Part shown: positions 6,345 through 15,621 of the stretch, in pieces
Layout: each line of letters begins with the position of its first letter
Position numbering within the stretch: position 1 is the stretch's first letter
Origin: Sphingobacterium sp. UBA2700
GTDB lineage: Bacteria; Bacteroidota; Bacteroidia; Sphingobacteriales; Sphingobacteriaceae
DNA length: 49,918 nucleotides
NCBI GenBank assembly: GCA_002354335.1
Contig: DELI01000012.1
Coordinates: 1 to 49,918 of the forward strand
Direction of reading: 5' to 3'
Translations under genes and position numbers: made by a program
Notes under the pieces: generated by a model
What the model saw: only the letters and a program-made list of their open reading frames with translations
The model's database searches: none
Told to the model about the DNA's origin: nothing

Positions 6345-8939
6345 CTACTCTTTATTGAGAAATACAAATTTTCCGTCAAAGACATCCAACTGTATGATCG
6401 AGTCTCGGCTTACTTTTCCGGAGAGGATCTCTTTGGAGAGTTCGTTGAGTACGCGTTTTTGGATGACACGTTTTAATGGACGTGCTCCATAAACAGGATC
6501 GTATCCTAATTGAGCTAACCAATCTAAGGCCTCGTCTGTAGCCGATAGGAAGATGTTTTGCTCTGCTAATTGCTTTTCAACTCGTCCAAACTGCATGCGT
6601 ACGATATCACCGATTTCATCGCGACTTAGTGGAGTAAACATGATGACCTCATCGATACGGTTTAAGAACTCGGGACGGATAGATTTTTGAAGCAATTCAA
6701 ATACCTCGTCTTTCGTTTTGCCGACAACCTCGTCGCGGTTGCTATCGTTCATCTTCGAGAAGTTCTCTTGGATAATATGCGAACCGGTGTTAGAGGTCAT
6801 GATAATGATTGTATTCTTAAAATTCACTACGCGACCTTTGTTGTCTGTTAAGTGTCCATCGTCTAGCACCTGCAACAAGATGTTGAATACATCTGGGTGT
6901 GCTTTTTCGATTTCATCTAGGAGTACAACAGAATAAGGTCTGCGACGCACTGCTTCGGTCAACTGCCCACCTTCATCGTATCCTACGTATCCTGGAGGCG
7001 CTCCGATCAATCTGGATACCGCATGTCTCTCTTGATATTCTGACATATCGATACGTACGAGTGCTTGTTCGTCATCGAATAAGAATTCTGCCAGCGCTTT
7101 CGCTAACTCGGTCTTACCGACACCGGTGGTACCTAAGAATATGAAAGAACCAATCGGGCGTTTTGCATCACTCAAGCCGGCGCGCGAGCGGCGGATAGCG
7201 TCAGCAATGGCCTCAATAGCTTCTTCTTGTCCCGCTACGCGTTTATGTAATTCCTCTTCCAGGTTCAGCAGTTTTTCACGTTCAGACTGCACCATCTTGT
7301 TTACAGGGATGCCTGTCCAGCGAGAAACCACATCAGCGATATCCTCAGAAGTTACTTCTTCCTTCAGCATGCGGCTGCTTTGCTGTTTCTCCGAAAGCTC
7401 CTGCTTCAAAGTTTCCACCTTGTCTTGTGCTTCCTTTATCTTTCCGTAGCGCAATTCCGCAACCTTGCCATAATCACCTGCACGTTCCGCTTGCTCTGCT
7501 TCCAATTTATAATCTTCAATGTTCTGAATCTCTTGGTTGACTTGATCTACCAATGTCTTCTCCGATTGCCATGCGGCTTTCAAGGAGTCGCGCTCGTTGG
7601 AAAGGTTCGCGATTGTTTCAGATAATTCGGAAACTTTGCGCTCATCGTTTTCTCTCTTGATGGCTTCGCGTTCGATTTCCAACTGCATGATGCGACGCTC
7701 AAGCTCATCAACGGCTTCCGGAACGGAGTCCATTTCTAAACGTAGTTTAGAGGCAGCCTCATCAATTAAGTCGATTGCCTTGTCCGGTAAGAATCTGTCG
7801 GTGATATAGCGCTGAGATAATTCTACAGCAGCGATAATCGATTCGTCGAGTATTCTTACTTTATGGTGTGTTTCATAGCGCTCTTTCAATCCACGTAGGA
7901 TAGATATCGCATCTTGAGTATCCGGCTCATCAACCATAACCTTTTGGAAACGACGCTCCAAAGCCTTATCCTTTTCGAAGTATTTTTGATACTCGTTGAG
8001 GGTAGTCGCACCGATAGCACGAAGCTCACCGCGCGCTAAGGCAGGTTTCAAGATGTTCGCCGCATCCATAGCGCCTTCACCGCCGCCGGCACCGACAAGC
8101 GTGTGGATCTCATCGATAAAGAGGATAATCTCGCCATCGCTGTCCGATACTTCTTTCACTACAGCTTTCAAGCGTTCTTCGAACTCACCTTTATATTTTG
8201 CGCCCGCAATAAGGGCTCCCATATCTAATGAGAATACGGTTTTGGACTTTAGGTTCTCTGGCGCATCGCCTTTGATGATACGATGTGCAATACCTTCGGC
8301 AATCGCTGTTTTACCCACACCGGGTTCACCCACTAAAATCGGGTTGTTCTTAGTACGGCGGGAGAGGATCTGCATCACACGACGAATTTCCTCATCACGA
8401 CCGATGACCGGATCTAACTTACCAGATTCTGCAAACTCATTTAGGTTTCTTGCATATTTTCCAAGTGCATTATAAGTTGCCTCAGCATTCTGATCGGTCA
8501 CTCGGCTATTGCCACGAAGTTCTTTGATCGCTGTCTTTAAATCTTTCTCAGTAACCCCTTGATCTTTTAACAGACTGGATACCTTGTCGTTTGCTGACAA
8601 CAGCGCTAGCAGAATGTGTTCAATGGATACAAATTCGTCATTGAATTCCTTTAGATAGCTTTGTGCTTTTTGCAGAACAGCTGCTGAGCTGTTGCTTAAG
8701 TACACGTTGCTACCGCTAACTTTTGGCAATGCTTCAATTTGTTTGTCAACCTCGGTCGTGATATAATTGATGTTGACATTTAGCTTTTTCAGCAAATGGC
8801 CAACTACGTTTTCATCGACTGTTAATAGGGCTTTGAGTATATGCGCCGGTTCGATTGCTTGTTGTTGATTCCCAACAGCAATCTCCGATGCTTTTTGTAT
8901 GGCTTCTTGAGCCTTGATTGTATAATTATTAAAGTTCAT
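6345..8939 (-). CDS. clpB: ATP-dependent disaggregase ClpB
   Basis: The 864-residue Hsp100 chaperone has the full ClpB layout: an N-terminal Clp repeat domain (about 1-145), first AAA+ module with Walker [11 protein letters not shown] (about 204-213) and Walker [14 protein letters not shown], a long coiled-coil middle domain (about 400-530), a second AAA+ module with [10 protein letters not shown] and [16 protein letters not shown], and a C-terminal D2-small domain with the YGARPLKR arginine segment. The middle domain and lack of an IGF-type ClpP-binding loop distinguish it from ClpA/ClpC. It works with DnaK to resolubilise aggregates in the cytosol. The gene stands alone, with its own terminator at 6265-6328. 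No CIRCE element was seen upstream. Confidence 0.97.
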   Translation of the reverse strand: MNFNNYTIKAQEAIQKASEIAVGNQQQAIEPAHILKALLTVDENVVGHLLKKLNVNINYITTEVDKQIEALPKVSGSNVYLSNSSAAVLQKAQSYLKEFNDEFVSIEHILLALLSANDKVSSLLKDQGVTEKDLKTAIKELRGNSRVTDQNAEATYNALGKYARNLNEFAESGKLDPVIGRDEEIRRVMQILSRRTKNNPILVGEPGVGKTAIAEGIAHRIIKGDAPENLKSKTVFSLDMGALIAGAKYKGEFEERLKAVVKEVSDSDGEIILFIDEIHTLVGAGGGEGAMDAANILKPALARGELRAIGATTLNEYQKYFEKDKALERRFQKVMVDEPDTQDAISILRGLKERYETHHKVRILDESIIAAVELSQRYITDRFLPDKAIDLIDEAASKLRLEMDSVPEAVDELERRIMQLEIEREAIKRENDERKVSELSETIANLSNERDSLKAAWQSEKTLVDQVNQEIQNIEDYKLEAEQAERAGDYGKVAELRYGKIKEAQDKVETLKQELSEKQQSSRMLKEEVTSEDIADVVSRWTGIPVNKMVQSEREKLLNLEEELHKRVAGQEEAIEAIADAIRRSRAGLSDAKRPIGSFIFLGTTGVGKTELAKALAEFLFDDEQALVRIDMSEYQERHAVSRLIGAPPGYVGYDEGGQLTEAVRRRPYSVVLLDEIEKAHPDVFNILLQVLDDGHLTDNKGRVVNFKNTIIIMTSNTGSHIIQENFSKMNDSNRDEVVGKTKDEVFELLQKSIRPEFLNRIDEVIMFTPLSRDEIGDIVRMQFGRVEKQLAEQNIFLSATDEALDWLAQLGYDPVYGARPLKRVIQKRVLNELSKEILSGKVSRDSIIQLDVFDGKFVFLNKE

Positions 8940-9020
8940 ATGTAGTTTTCGATTATTTGTTGTTTGTAATTAATTAACAAAAGGGATGCCTTTTGGTTTT
9001 CGAAACTACCTAGATGCAAT

Positions 9021-9052
9021 AATGGCAGGTTAATTAATTTTAACCTGCCATT
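9021..9052 (-). terminator. Hairpin downstream of the TlpA gene
   Basis: AATGGCAGGTTA (9021-9032) pairs perfectly with TAACCTGCCATT (9041-9052) around an 8-base AT loop. It lies 27 bases past the end of the TlpA-family gene and probably ends the sigma/Sus transcript. The T run is short, so efficiency is uncertain. Confidence 0.6.
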
Positions 9053-9078
9053 ATTTCATAGTTGGAAAGAAGTTTAAT

Positions 9079-10431
9079 CTATTGTTTTATCAATTTGTCG
9101 ATTAAGTTTTTCAATTCTACATTCGATGGTCTAGGAGAATTGGTCGTCACGATCTTTCCATTGGCATCGATGACCATATAACGTGGAATGGTGTTTATTT
9201 GATAAGCGTCAGAAAGAATGTTCTTATTACTTGCATGTAAATGTATAATATTCAAGTCGCTTTCTTTCGCGCTAACATATTTTTCCCAAGCTGCTTTGTC
9301 CTTATCGGTCGATATTGCTAAGAACTTCACATTTCGATTTCTGTAATTATCAGCTAGCTTTTCGTAAAATGGTTCCTCTTGTTTGCAAGGTCCACACCAT
9401 GTTGCCCAGAAGTCAATAACAATGATGTTTCCTTTTAAGGACTTTTTGCTATGCAGTTTTCCCGCGATGTCTGGAAACGTAAAGTCGATAAAGTCGTCAC
9501 CAGGTTTTGAATCCGCTAGCTTAACTAACTTCGCATTCAATCGTTTTTCCTGATCTGCAAGAGTAAGATAGTTCCTGTTCGGTTCTACCAATCTTAAATA
9601 ATCGTCATAAGATTTGAAGTTATTTGATAGCAGCACAATGTATTGCCCTTTAATCGTCGTATCGGGAATAAAGTCTATAGCATTTTGTGCTTTATTTTCG
9701 CCTTGTTTAATGCTGTATTTCTTTTGTTGTCCTGCATCAATTACCAAGTTCATCAAAAAGCTATCTCCAAAAGGAAGGATCAATAAATTTTCATTTAGAA
9801 GCTTTTGATGATCTAGCTCTTTATAGAAACTAATGATCTCTTCGGCATCCGGATGAGCTCTTTTAGGTAAGTATTGGAAATGCAGCGCATAATAATGGAA
9901 GAGATAATGTCTCAGGATTTCAAAGTTGCTTAAGAATTCTTTGTTCTTAGAGGTGGTTTTGAAAGGCGCAATTTGTGGTTCCAGCTTTTCAACGATAGGG
10001 TAGAACTCCACATAGGTAATAGGACCACCCAAACGAATGCCTTCTTTCATATCGTCCAACATGGATTGAAATCTTTCTAGATCTTTATTGTCTGCCGAAT
10101 TCTTTCCACTCAATTGGTAGCTCTTTCCACCGATAGCAATATTCAGGACTTCATTTTCCTTACCATAGATAATATGTCTGGCAGAATTGTTTTGTGTTTG
10201 AGTAGAGCCCAACACGTAAAATCCTTCATAGGTCGGAAAGAACTTGAATGCAAATTTTCCATTCACTACTTTGGATTGTGCGATCGGCTCTGTTCTTCCA
10301 TTCACTACTTCGAACAGTACGACCTCTTGGTAGAATTCGTCGGTCGTCGTTCCATTAATGATCATGGGCGCTTGCGCATGAACGATACTCACAAATAAGC
10401 TTATAATGGCCGTTATAATAATGTTTTTCAT
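9079..10431 (-). CDS. Exported TlpA-family thiol-disulfide oxidoreductase with N-terminal DUF4369-like domain
   Basis: The 450-residue protein begins with a signal peptide (IIITAIISLFVSIVHAQA). The N-terminal third is a beta-rich domain like DUF4369, common in Bacteroidota secreted thioredoxins. The last 130 residues are a thioredoxin fold with DFWATWCGPCKQEEPFYEKL around the CGPC active site and a cis-proline segment INTIPRYMVID. It would act in the periplasm as a disulfide reductase or isomerase. It is the last gene of the minus-strand locus, 4 bases after the M60 peptidase gene, suggesting that its substrate is a partner or ligand of the uptake system. It could also have a general envelope role. 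Confidence 0.88.
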   Translation of the reverse strand: MKNIIITAIISLFVSIVHAQAPMIINGTTTDEFYQEVVLFEVVNGRTEPIAQSKVVNGKFAFKFFPTYEGFYVLGSTQTQNNSARHIIYGKENEVLNIAIGGKSYQLSGKNSADNKDLERFQSMLDDMKEGIRLGGPITYVEFYPIVEKLEPQIAPFKTTSKNKEFLSNFEILRHYLFHYYALHFQYLPKRAHPDAEEIISFYKELDHQKLLNENLLILPFGDSFLMNLVIDAGQQKKYSIKQGENKAQNAIDFIPDTTIKGQYIVLLSNNFKSYDDYLRLVEPNRNYLTLADQEKRLNAKLVKLADSKPGDDFIDFTFPDIAGKLHSKKSLKGNIIVIDFWATWCGPCKQEEPFYEKLADNYRNRNVKFLAISTDKDKAAWEKYVSAKESDLNIIHLHASNKNILSDAYQINTIPRYMVIDANGKIVTTNSPRPSNVELKNLIDKLIKQ

Positions 10432-10435
10432 GACC

Positions 10436-11782
10436 TTAATCTTGAAGTTTTGTTAAATCTGAACTAGGGATCGGTAGCCCTAATGCTGTAATTTTCGGAT
10501 AGACCGTGGATACTCCCGTCATTCCCCATTTTTGGAAGAAATTCGTTAAGTTCCGCCCACTTATTTCGCATGCTCTTAGCATAAAGAATTCTTTCTTTTG
10601 CAGGTCTGTTGCGCTGTTTGCCAATTTCTTCTCTCGCGTCACCTTGTGCAATTGCGTATAGAAATCAGAGCCGAACGCCAGCCACAATTGTCTGAACATC
10701 GCTAATTTGATGAATGGGTCTTCAATACCATCGAAGTTTTTACTTGCCGCCGGTAATGCTAGATAGCTAACCACGGATGGCCATGTTCCTCTAGTTTTCA
10801 ACTCCGGTTCGCGACCTAGTTTTTCTTGTACATAAAGGCTATACAGGTTCACTGTTACTTCCATCAAGTCTGTCCATAAATAGGAAGCTTGCTGATGATG
10901 GTGACCTATTTCATGCCATGGCCCCCAGGAGTTGATGTCCTTTGGTTTGACGAGCATATGAGCCGCAGAGCTGGCATTATAAAAAGTTCCGTAATGGAAT
11001 GCTGCCATGTAATACTCCGGGTTATTTGATTCCGTCATCAAATGATTATGCAAATTTCTGGTATGCAATGCTGATGAATTATCTAGACCTGCAAAATCCT
11101 CTTCCCATTCCCAAATGTTGTTCGCTGTCTTCAATAATAGTTCCTGATCCTCGGCAATATTATCCAATGCTGTTCTTCTATTAACAACGATAATAATCTT
11201 CCCGCCAAATAGAACCGCGTCCGGGCTACTGGTATAGGTATTTAACATACCTTTCCATTCTTCTTTGCTCGTTTTCCCGGCACGGTAGAATGGGGCAGGT
11301 TTAACACCTGAGACAAACTTTACGATGGATTCATTGTTATTTAGCTCCCCATTATAGCGGATGTAGATCAGCCCTGATTTTTCTACTTTGATACTGTTGT
11401 TTCCAGGCGTCAAGGTATAGGTTTTAACGTCGGCATCGGGATTCGCAGTTCTATTGTAAGTTCCAATAATCAGTACAGGGTAGTAATCCCCCTTCAATCT
11501 TCTGAGATTTACGATCAGGTCGCTTCCTTCTTCAGCAAACCAACCCGTTGGAATGAAATCGCTGCTGCTGAAATTCTGATTCAAGCGAATACGCTCAGTC
11601 TCTGCCGATGTGATGCTTTTTACTTGGAAAGCACTATCCAGCGGATATGGTAGCGGCGTAGGAGGAGGAGCTGGCGCAGGAAACTCGTCATTATCCTCTG
11701 GGATAATTCGGTCGAAGGAGCTATCCTTACAGGAAATTAGCGCTAAAAGGAATAAAAAATATATAAAGTTCTTTTTCATCAT
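10436..11782 (-). CDS. M60 (enhancin-like) metallopeptidase lipoprotein
   Basis: The preferred start is ATG at 11782 (or 11779). It gives a lipoprotein signal peptide ending LFLLALISC, whereas the longer reading (to 11818) overlaps the preceding gene and hides the signal. A proline-rich linker (PAPAPPPTPLPYP) follows the lipidated Cys. The catalytic gluzincin motif HEIGHH is clear (residues 302-307 of the long form), with a Glu 13 residues on (DLMEVTVN) as the expected third zinc ligand. The family includes mucin- and glycoprotein-degrading peptidases. The anchored, probably surface-exposed enzyme would release peptides for the adjacent SusC/SusD pair. The substrate is not visible from sequence. 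About 449 residues. Confidence 0.85.
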   Translation of the reverse strand: MMKKNFIYFLFLLALISCKDSSFDRIIPEDNDEFPAPAPPPTPLPYPLDSAFQVKSITSAETERIRLNQNFSSSDFIPTGWFAEEGSDLIVNLRRLKGDYYPVLIIGTYNRTANPDADVKTYTLTPGNNSIKVEKSGLIYIRYNGELNNNESIVKFVSGVKPAPFYRAGKTSKEEWKGMLNTYTSSPDAVLFGGKIIIVVNRRTALDNIAEDQELLLKTANNIWEWEEDFAGLDNSSALHTRNLHNHLMTESNNPEYYMAAFHYGTFYNASSAAHMLVKPKDINSWGPWHEIGHHHQQASYLWTDLMEVTVNLYSLYVQEKLGREPELKTRGTWPSVVSYLALPAASKNFDGIEDPFIKLAMFRQLWLAFGSDFYTQLHKVTREKKLANSATDLQKKEFFMLRACEISGRNLTNFFQKWGMTGVSTVYPKITALGLPIPSSDLTKLQD

Positions 11783-11790
11783 ATTATCAT

Positions 11791-13383
11791 TTAATAACCA
11801 GTTGGAAATTCTATACATGCCACGTCTTGAACTTTACCCAAGCCGGAGAAACTGTAATAAGTCGTGTATTCCATATTAAATTGGGGTGCTTCAAAGAAGT
11901 CTACCTGTCCGGAAGTCTTAGGGTTTGTAGGATCATAAGTCGCTACGATAATCGCTTTGATAACCGGAAGAAAACGGCGTCCAGCTTTATCCGCCTGTGC
12001 AGGATTAATTGCAGTAGTGTAAGAGACATAGTTTCCTTTATTATGCTTCAGCATGGTAATCTCGCGATTGCCAAAGTCTTTCATCAACTTCGTCTCTTTG
12101 GTGTCGACATCATATTGGTAAAGCTTTCCACCAACAGCATATTGTAGGTATCCGTAAATCTGATCGACTTCAAAGTGTTTTGCTTGTGCAATACCCGGCA
12201 GAGAAGAAATATCATCTAGGTATCTCGCTTCAAACGTTGTGATATTATTGGTCATTCTAGCAAGGTGGAACTTACCATCTTTTGTTAGTACCGCATATGC
12301 GGATCCGTTATTGATGTTGGTACTGCCCATCCATACCAAGTCCATTCCGACATTGTTTGGATTGAACGCAGCGCCCGTCATCGATAAGGACCCGGTTAAC
12401 GCGGTGTTGGTAGCTGTGCATCTTAAAAAGCGTTTATTCTTTTTATCATACACTAAAGCAACATTCCCAGTTATTTGCATTCTGTTCACAGCAATAAACG
12501 GAGCAAGTTCAACCAGTTCACCATTCAAAAGATTGGCGGGATTACCGAAGTTGATGTTCGAAACGTTTACACGTTTGTGCAAAACACCATTGTACATTCC
12601 GTATCCTTGACTGGCTGCGATCGGATATATTCTGTCTAGGCGCGGCAATTCCATATTGTTCAGGGTTTCGAAGCTAAAGTTGAATCGCTCGCTCCATTGA
12701 AACCCTGCAGTGACATTAATTTTCTCCGTTTTCTTGTCTGTACCTACATAAAGCAAATATCTGTTTGTTCCTGTTGCTGCTGTTGTATTAACCCATCCTT
12801 CGATAAACTTTGGTTTACCTTCAAGGGTAAGTTGTGCTCCCGTTTCTGAATCGATAAAGTAAGAGGCAAAGTCTCTATATTCTTTCGGGTGGCTATTTGT
12901 TTCCAAGTCATACTCAAAGTAGTCTAATTGCGAGTTGTTGTCAACCTCTGACAATACTGCCCATCCACCTTTGATCGATCCTGTAACTTCAATTTCAAAT
13001 TTCCTAGTCCAAAGAATCCCGGTAGACTTTTCCTTAACGCGGTAGTACAAAGTGTATTTTCCAAGACTTAGGGCCAAGGGGATATCAAAGTCTTTCCCCG
13101 TATGCAAAAGCTTTCTGGCGGTACTTAGGTGCACTTCACCCTGATTAAAGCTAATCCATTCGAAGCTATAGTTCTCCTCATTAAAATTCGGGTCTTTAGA
13201 GAACTCTAAAGTTGGGCTGATGTTAGGCGTACTTCCGAACTCGATTAAGTAATGGTCTTCAATTCCATTTATTTCGACCGAGTTGATGTCCTGGTAATCG
13301 TAATTTCCTTTGTCTTTTGTGCAAGCTATCATGACAAGTGCACAAAGAACATATATGCTATATTTTAAATATCTTAATTTCAT
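11791..13383 (-). CDS. PKD-like lipoprotein of a Sus-type locus
   Basis: The start is set at ATG 13383. The longer reading to 13431 overlaps the previous gene and buries the lipoprotein signal. From 13383 the protein (about 530 residues) opens with MKLRYLKYSI, a hydrophobic core and lipobox ending MIAC (Cys21). A PKD/Ig-like domain occupies about residues 30-140. The rest is beta-rich with repeated Y/F-D segments reminiscent of a beta-propeller. Such proteins typically follow SusC/SusD and DUF4843 proteins in Bacteroidota and are thought to be surface ligand-binding lipoproteins. The specific ligand is unknown. Confidence 0.78.
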   Translation of the reverse strand: MKLRYLKYSIYVLCALVMIACTKDKGNYDYQDINSVEINGIEDHYLIEFGSTPNISPTLEFSKDPNFNEENYSFEWISFNQGEVHLSTARKLLHTGKDFDIPLALSLGKYTLYYRVKEKSTGILWTRKFEIEVTGSIKGGWAVLSEVDNNSQLDYFEYDLETNSHPKEYRDFASYFIDSETGAQLTLEGKPKFIEGWVNTTAATGTNRYLLYVGTDKKTEKINVTAGFQWSERFNFSFETLNNMELPRLDRIYPIAASQGYGMYNGVLHKRVNVSNINFGNPANLLNGELVELAPFIAVNRMQITGNVALVYDKKNKRFLRCTATNTALTGSLSMTGAAFNPNNVGMDLVWMGSTNINNGSAYAVLTKDGKFHLARMTNNITTFEARYLDDISSLPGIAQAKHFEVDQIYGYLQYAVGGKLYQYDVDTKETKLMKDFGNREITMLKHNKGNYVSYTTAINPAQADKAGRRFLPVIKAIIVATYDPTNPKTSGQVDFFEAPQFNMEYTTYYSFSGLGKVQDVACIEFPTGY

Positions 13384-13396
13384 GGTTTTTTGAACA

Positions 13397-14206
13397 TTAG
13401 TTTGGAATTGTAATTGGATCTCCGTTTCCATCTACGTAAGTGCGACCGGCTTCTTTTTCTTTCAGTAACCAGTATTTGAAATAGTTTTTCCAATAGGTCA
13501 TTGTGCTAATACCGAAAGCAGTATTTGGATTTACGATAGGGTCGGTAAATAGCTCAACGTCCAGATCAAAGATCTCCAATAGCAGGTTAAACTTCTCTTT
13601 AGAGTATTTTCCTAATGCCGGCTCAAAACGTGAGCTATATTGAATCCATGCGTACGGTGCACCGAAGATATCATCAACTACCAAACTAAAATCTAAAACA
13701 GAGGTAGCTTTTGTTTTGGCGAGATTATATTGCTCTCTGAAGTAGGTATTAAAATCGGAAGACTTCACAAGTTTCATTCTCAATTCCAAGGGCTCCGTTT
13801 GCAGATCTGCTGTGCGAATCAATTTAATGGATACGCTTGATTTGGTGGAATCCGCTGGTACGAATAGTTTATCGTTTTCCAATACAAAGTGAGTTCCCTC
13901 TTTCAATGTAGAGTTGGGGTCGAATTTAATCGAGAATTCTCTATCTGTACTTTGTGGAATACCTGTGATACGAACAGGAATATTGATTGTCTTTTCTTTT
14001 ACTTCCAATTTTTCAAAAGCAAAAGAAAACTTATGCTGTGTCGTCGGCACAGATTGATTGGCAGTAGCATAGGGTGTATAGAAATAAATGCTGCTTCCCG
14101 TTGCTTCCTGGTCATATAGATCGAGCTTATCTTCATTACAAGCCGATAGAGCGAGAAATAAAAGACTCGCAAAGAATAGTTTTATCTTTAAAGTATTCAT
14201 TATCAT
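13397..14206 (-). CDS. DUF4843-family lipoprotein
   Basis: This protein of about 267-269 residues starts at 14206 or, equally plausibly, at the second ATG 14200. A lipobox (LFLALSAC) places it on the outer membrane. The acidic beta-sandwich that follows (SIYFYTPYATANQ, then an FSFAFEKLEVKEKTINIPVRITG segment) matches the DUF4843 pattern seen beside SusD in Sphingobacteriaceae. The C terminus has a Y-W-K-rich stretch. It sits 8 bases downstream of the SusD gene and 13 bases upstream of the PKD-like gene start, so it is co-transcribed. It is presumably an accessory ligand-binding subunit. Confidence 0.78.
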   Translation of the reverse strand: MIMNTLKIKLFFASLLFLALSACNEDKLDLYDQEATGSSIYFYTPYATANQSVPTTQHKFSFAFEKLEVKEKTINIPVRITGIPQSTDREFSIKFDPNSTLKEGTHFVLENDKLFVPADSTKSSVSIKLIRTADLQTEPLELRMKLVKSSDFNTYFREQYNLAKTKATSVLDFSLVVDDIFGAPYAWIQYSSRFEPALGKYSKEKFNLLLEIFDLDVELFTDPIVNPNTAFGISTMTYWKNYFKYWLLKEKEAGRTYVDGNGDPITIPN

Positions 14207-14214
14207 GTGTCTTT

Positions 14215-15618
14215 TTAGCGGTTATCAGTTTCGTTTAAAGGAAGAGGAATCACCCATGCATTGGATGGGATCGCCGAAGTTTTGTCCCCATTTGGCGAAA
14301 CAATTGCGGAAATTCTATTGCGCTTATAATAGTACCACACTTGACCCTCGCCATAGAATTCTTTCAGATATTCCTTGTAGATTTCATTGCTGATCTGTGA
14401 CGCTGAGGACAAAGAGCTTAGGCCGCGTTGGTTTCTGATTTTATTAAGAAATACCAGTCCATCTGCAGTGCTTGCTGCGGTTTCTGCAGCGATATAGTAT
14501 AGCTCGCTTTTGCGAATCAATGGAATCGTGAAGCGCTGTCTGTAACCTCCGGTTTTATCAGTGATATCCGCGAATTTGAAGAAAGTAGGGTAGGAAACCC
14601 CGTAGGATGGGATCTTCCACTGCGTTTCGAATCGATAGTCATTGCTCGACTTTTCATAGATATTTTCGATAAAAGTCGCTGATCCTGATGAAAGAATAGA
14701 CTTAGGCTCTAATTCGAACGAAAAGTACTTATCATAGTTTAAATATAAGCGATCATTGTAGACTCCGAATAGCATTTCATTGACGAATATCCTGTCTGGA
14801 TTAGTAGGGTTCTTCGCTTGATCAATGGTTACCCAGGTAAAGTTGTCGGTCAAAGCTATCGTTTCTTTAGCCAGCTTAAATGCCTCCTCCTTATTATTTC
14901 TCCATAGTAGCGCTCTGGTTTTCAGAGCCATTGCCGCTACATAATTGAATCGATAGTTTGTATAATTCTTGTATCCCAGTTCAACAGAGTTATCGTCTTT
15001 AAGATAATCCAATGCTTGATTGATGTCTTTCAATATCAACGTCATCGCTTGGTTGGCTGGCAGGATAGTTTCGATATCCGGACTTAACTGTGTATAGTAT
15101 GGAATAGCATTTTTTGTTGAATCAACACTATTGTAAACCGGTCCGAACAAACGAAGCAAATCAAGATGAACATAGGCTCTAATCGCTAGTGCTTCGCCTT
15201 TTAAGCGCGTTCTTTTTGCATCAGGCAATACCGTAGTTCCTTGTTTGTCAAGGGCTGCAAGCAGGTTGTTCGCATTACCTATACTCGTATAAGCCTGGCT
15301 CCAGATATTGGAGAACGACTCGAGCGAATAGTTCGCATTATAGTTCCAAGTGCAAAGGCTCATGTACGGCGAGCTTGATTCCAACACATGGAAGCGGTTT
15401 GCTAAAAGCTCTACCGTTGTGAGGGTCATCTTATCACCGTATAAGTTGTCTTTTGCCAAACCCAAATAAAGACCATTCATTGCTTCATCGAAGCCTACTT
15501 CGGTTTCAAAGATCTGATCTTCCGTAAAGCGATCTTCTGGCTTTACTTCCAGCCATTTGCTACAAGAGGTTGTGCAGAACAGGATGGATGCTAATATATA
15601 GATTGAAATTCTTTTCAT
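14215..15618 (-). CDS. SusD/RagB-family outer-membrane lipoprotein
   Basis: The 467-residue protein has a lipoprotein signal peptide ending FCTTSC and then the SusD-type N terminus with SKWLEVKPEDRFTEDQIF. It continues through the helical TPR-like core (ALAIRAYVHLDLLRLFGPVY at about 146-165) and ends with the family C-terminal pattern IPLPLNETDNR. SusD proteins cap the SusC barrel and hand over ligand. The gene begins three bases after the SusC stop, so the two are translationally coupled. The ligand could be glycan or peptide; the M60 peptidase in the operon favours a peptide or glycopeptide. Confidence 0.93.
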   Translation of the reverse strand: MKRISIYILASILFCTTSCSKWLEVKPEDRFTEDQIFETEVGFDEAMNGLYLGLAKDNLYGDKMTLTTVELLANRFHVLESSSPYMSLCTWNYNANYSLESFSNIWSQAYTSIGNANNLLAALDKQGTTVLPDAKRTRLKGEALAIRAYVHLDLLRLFGPVYNSVDSTKNAIPYYTQLSPDIETILPANQAMTLILKDINQALDYLKDDNSVELGYKNYTNYRFNYVAAMALKTRALLWRNNKEEAFKLAKETIALTDNFTWVTIDQAKNPTNPDRIFVNEMLFGVYNDRLYLNYDKYFSFELEPKSILSSGSATFIENIYEKSSNDYRFETQWKIPSYGVSYPTFFKFADITDKTGGYRQRFTIPLIRKSELYYIAAETAASTADGLVFLNKIRNQRGLSSLSSASQISNEIYKEYLKEFYGEGQVWYYYKRNRISAIVSPNGDKTSAIPSNAWVIPLPLNETDNR

Positions 15619-15621
15619 GGC

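Noticed and set aside
6718..8475. Several plus-strand reading frames within clpB
   Set aside because: They run antisense to a fully conserved clpB and have no family features; they are shadows of its GC-biased codons.
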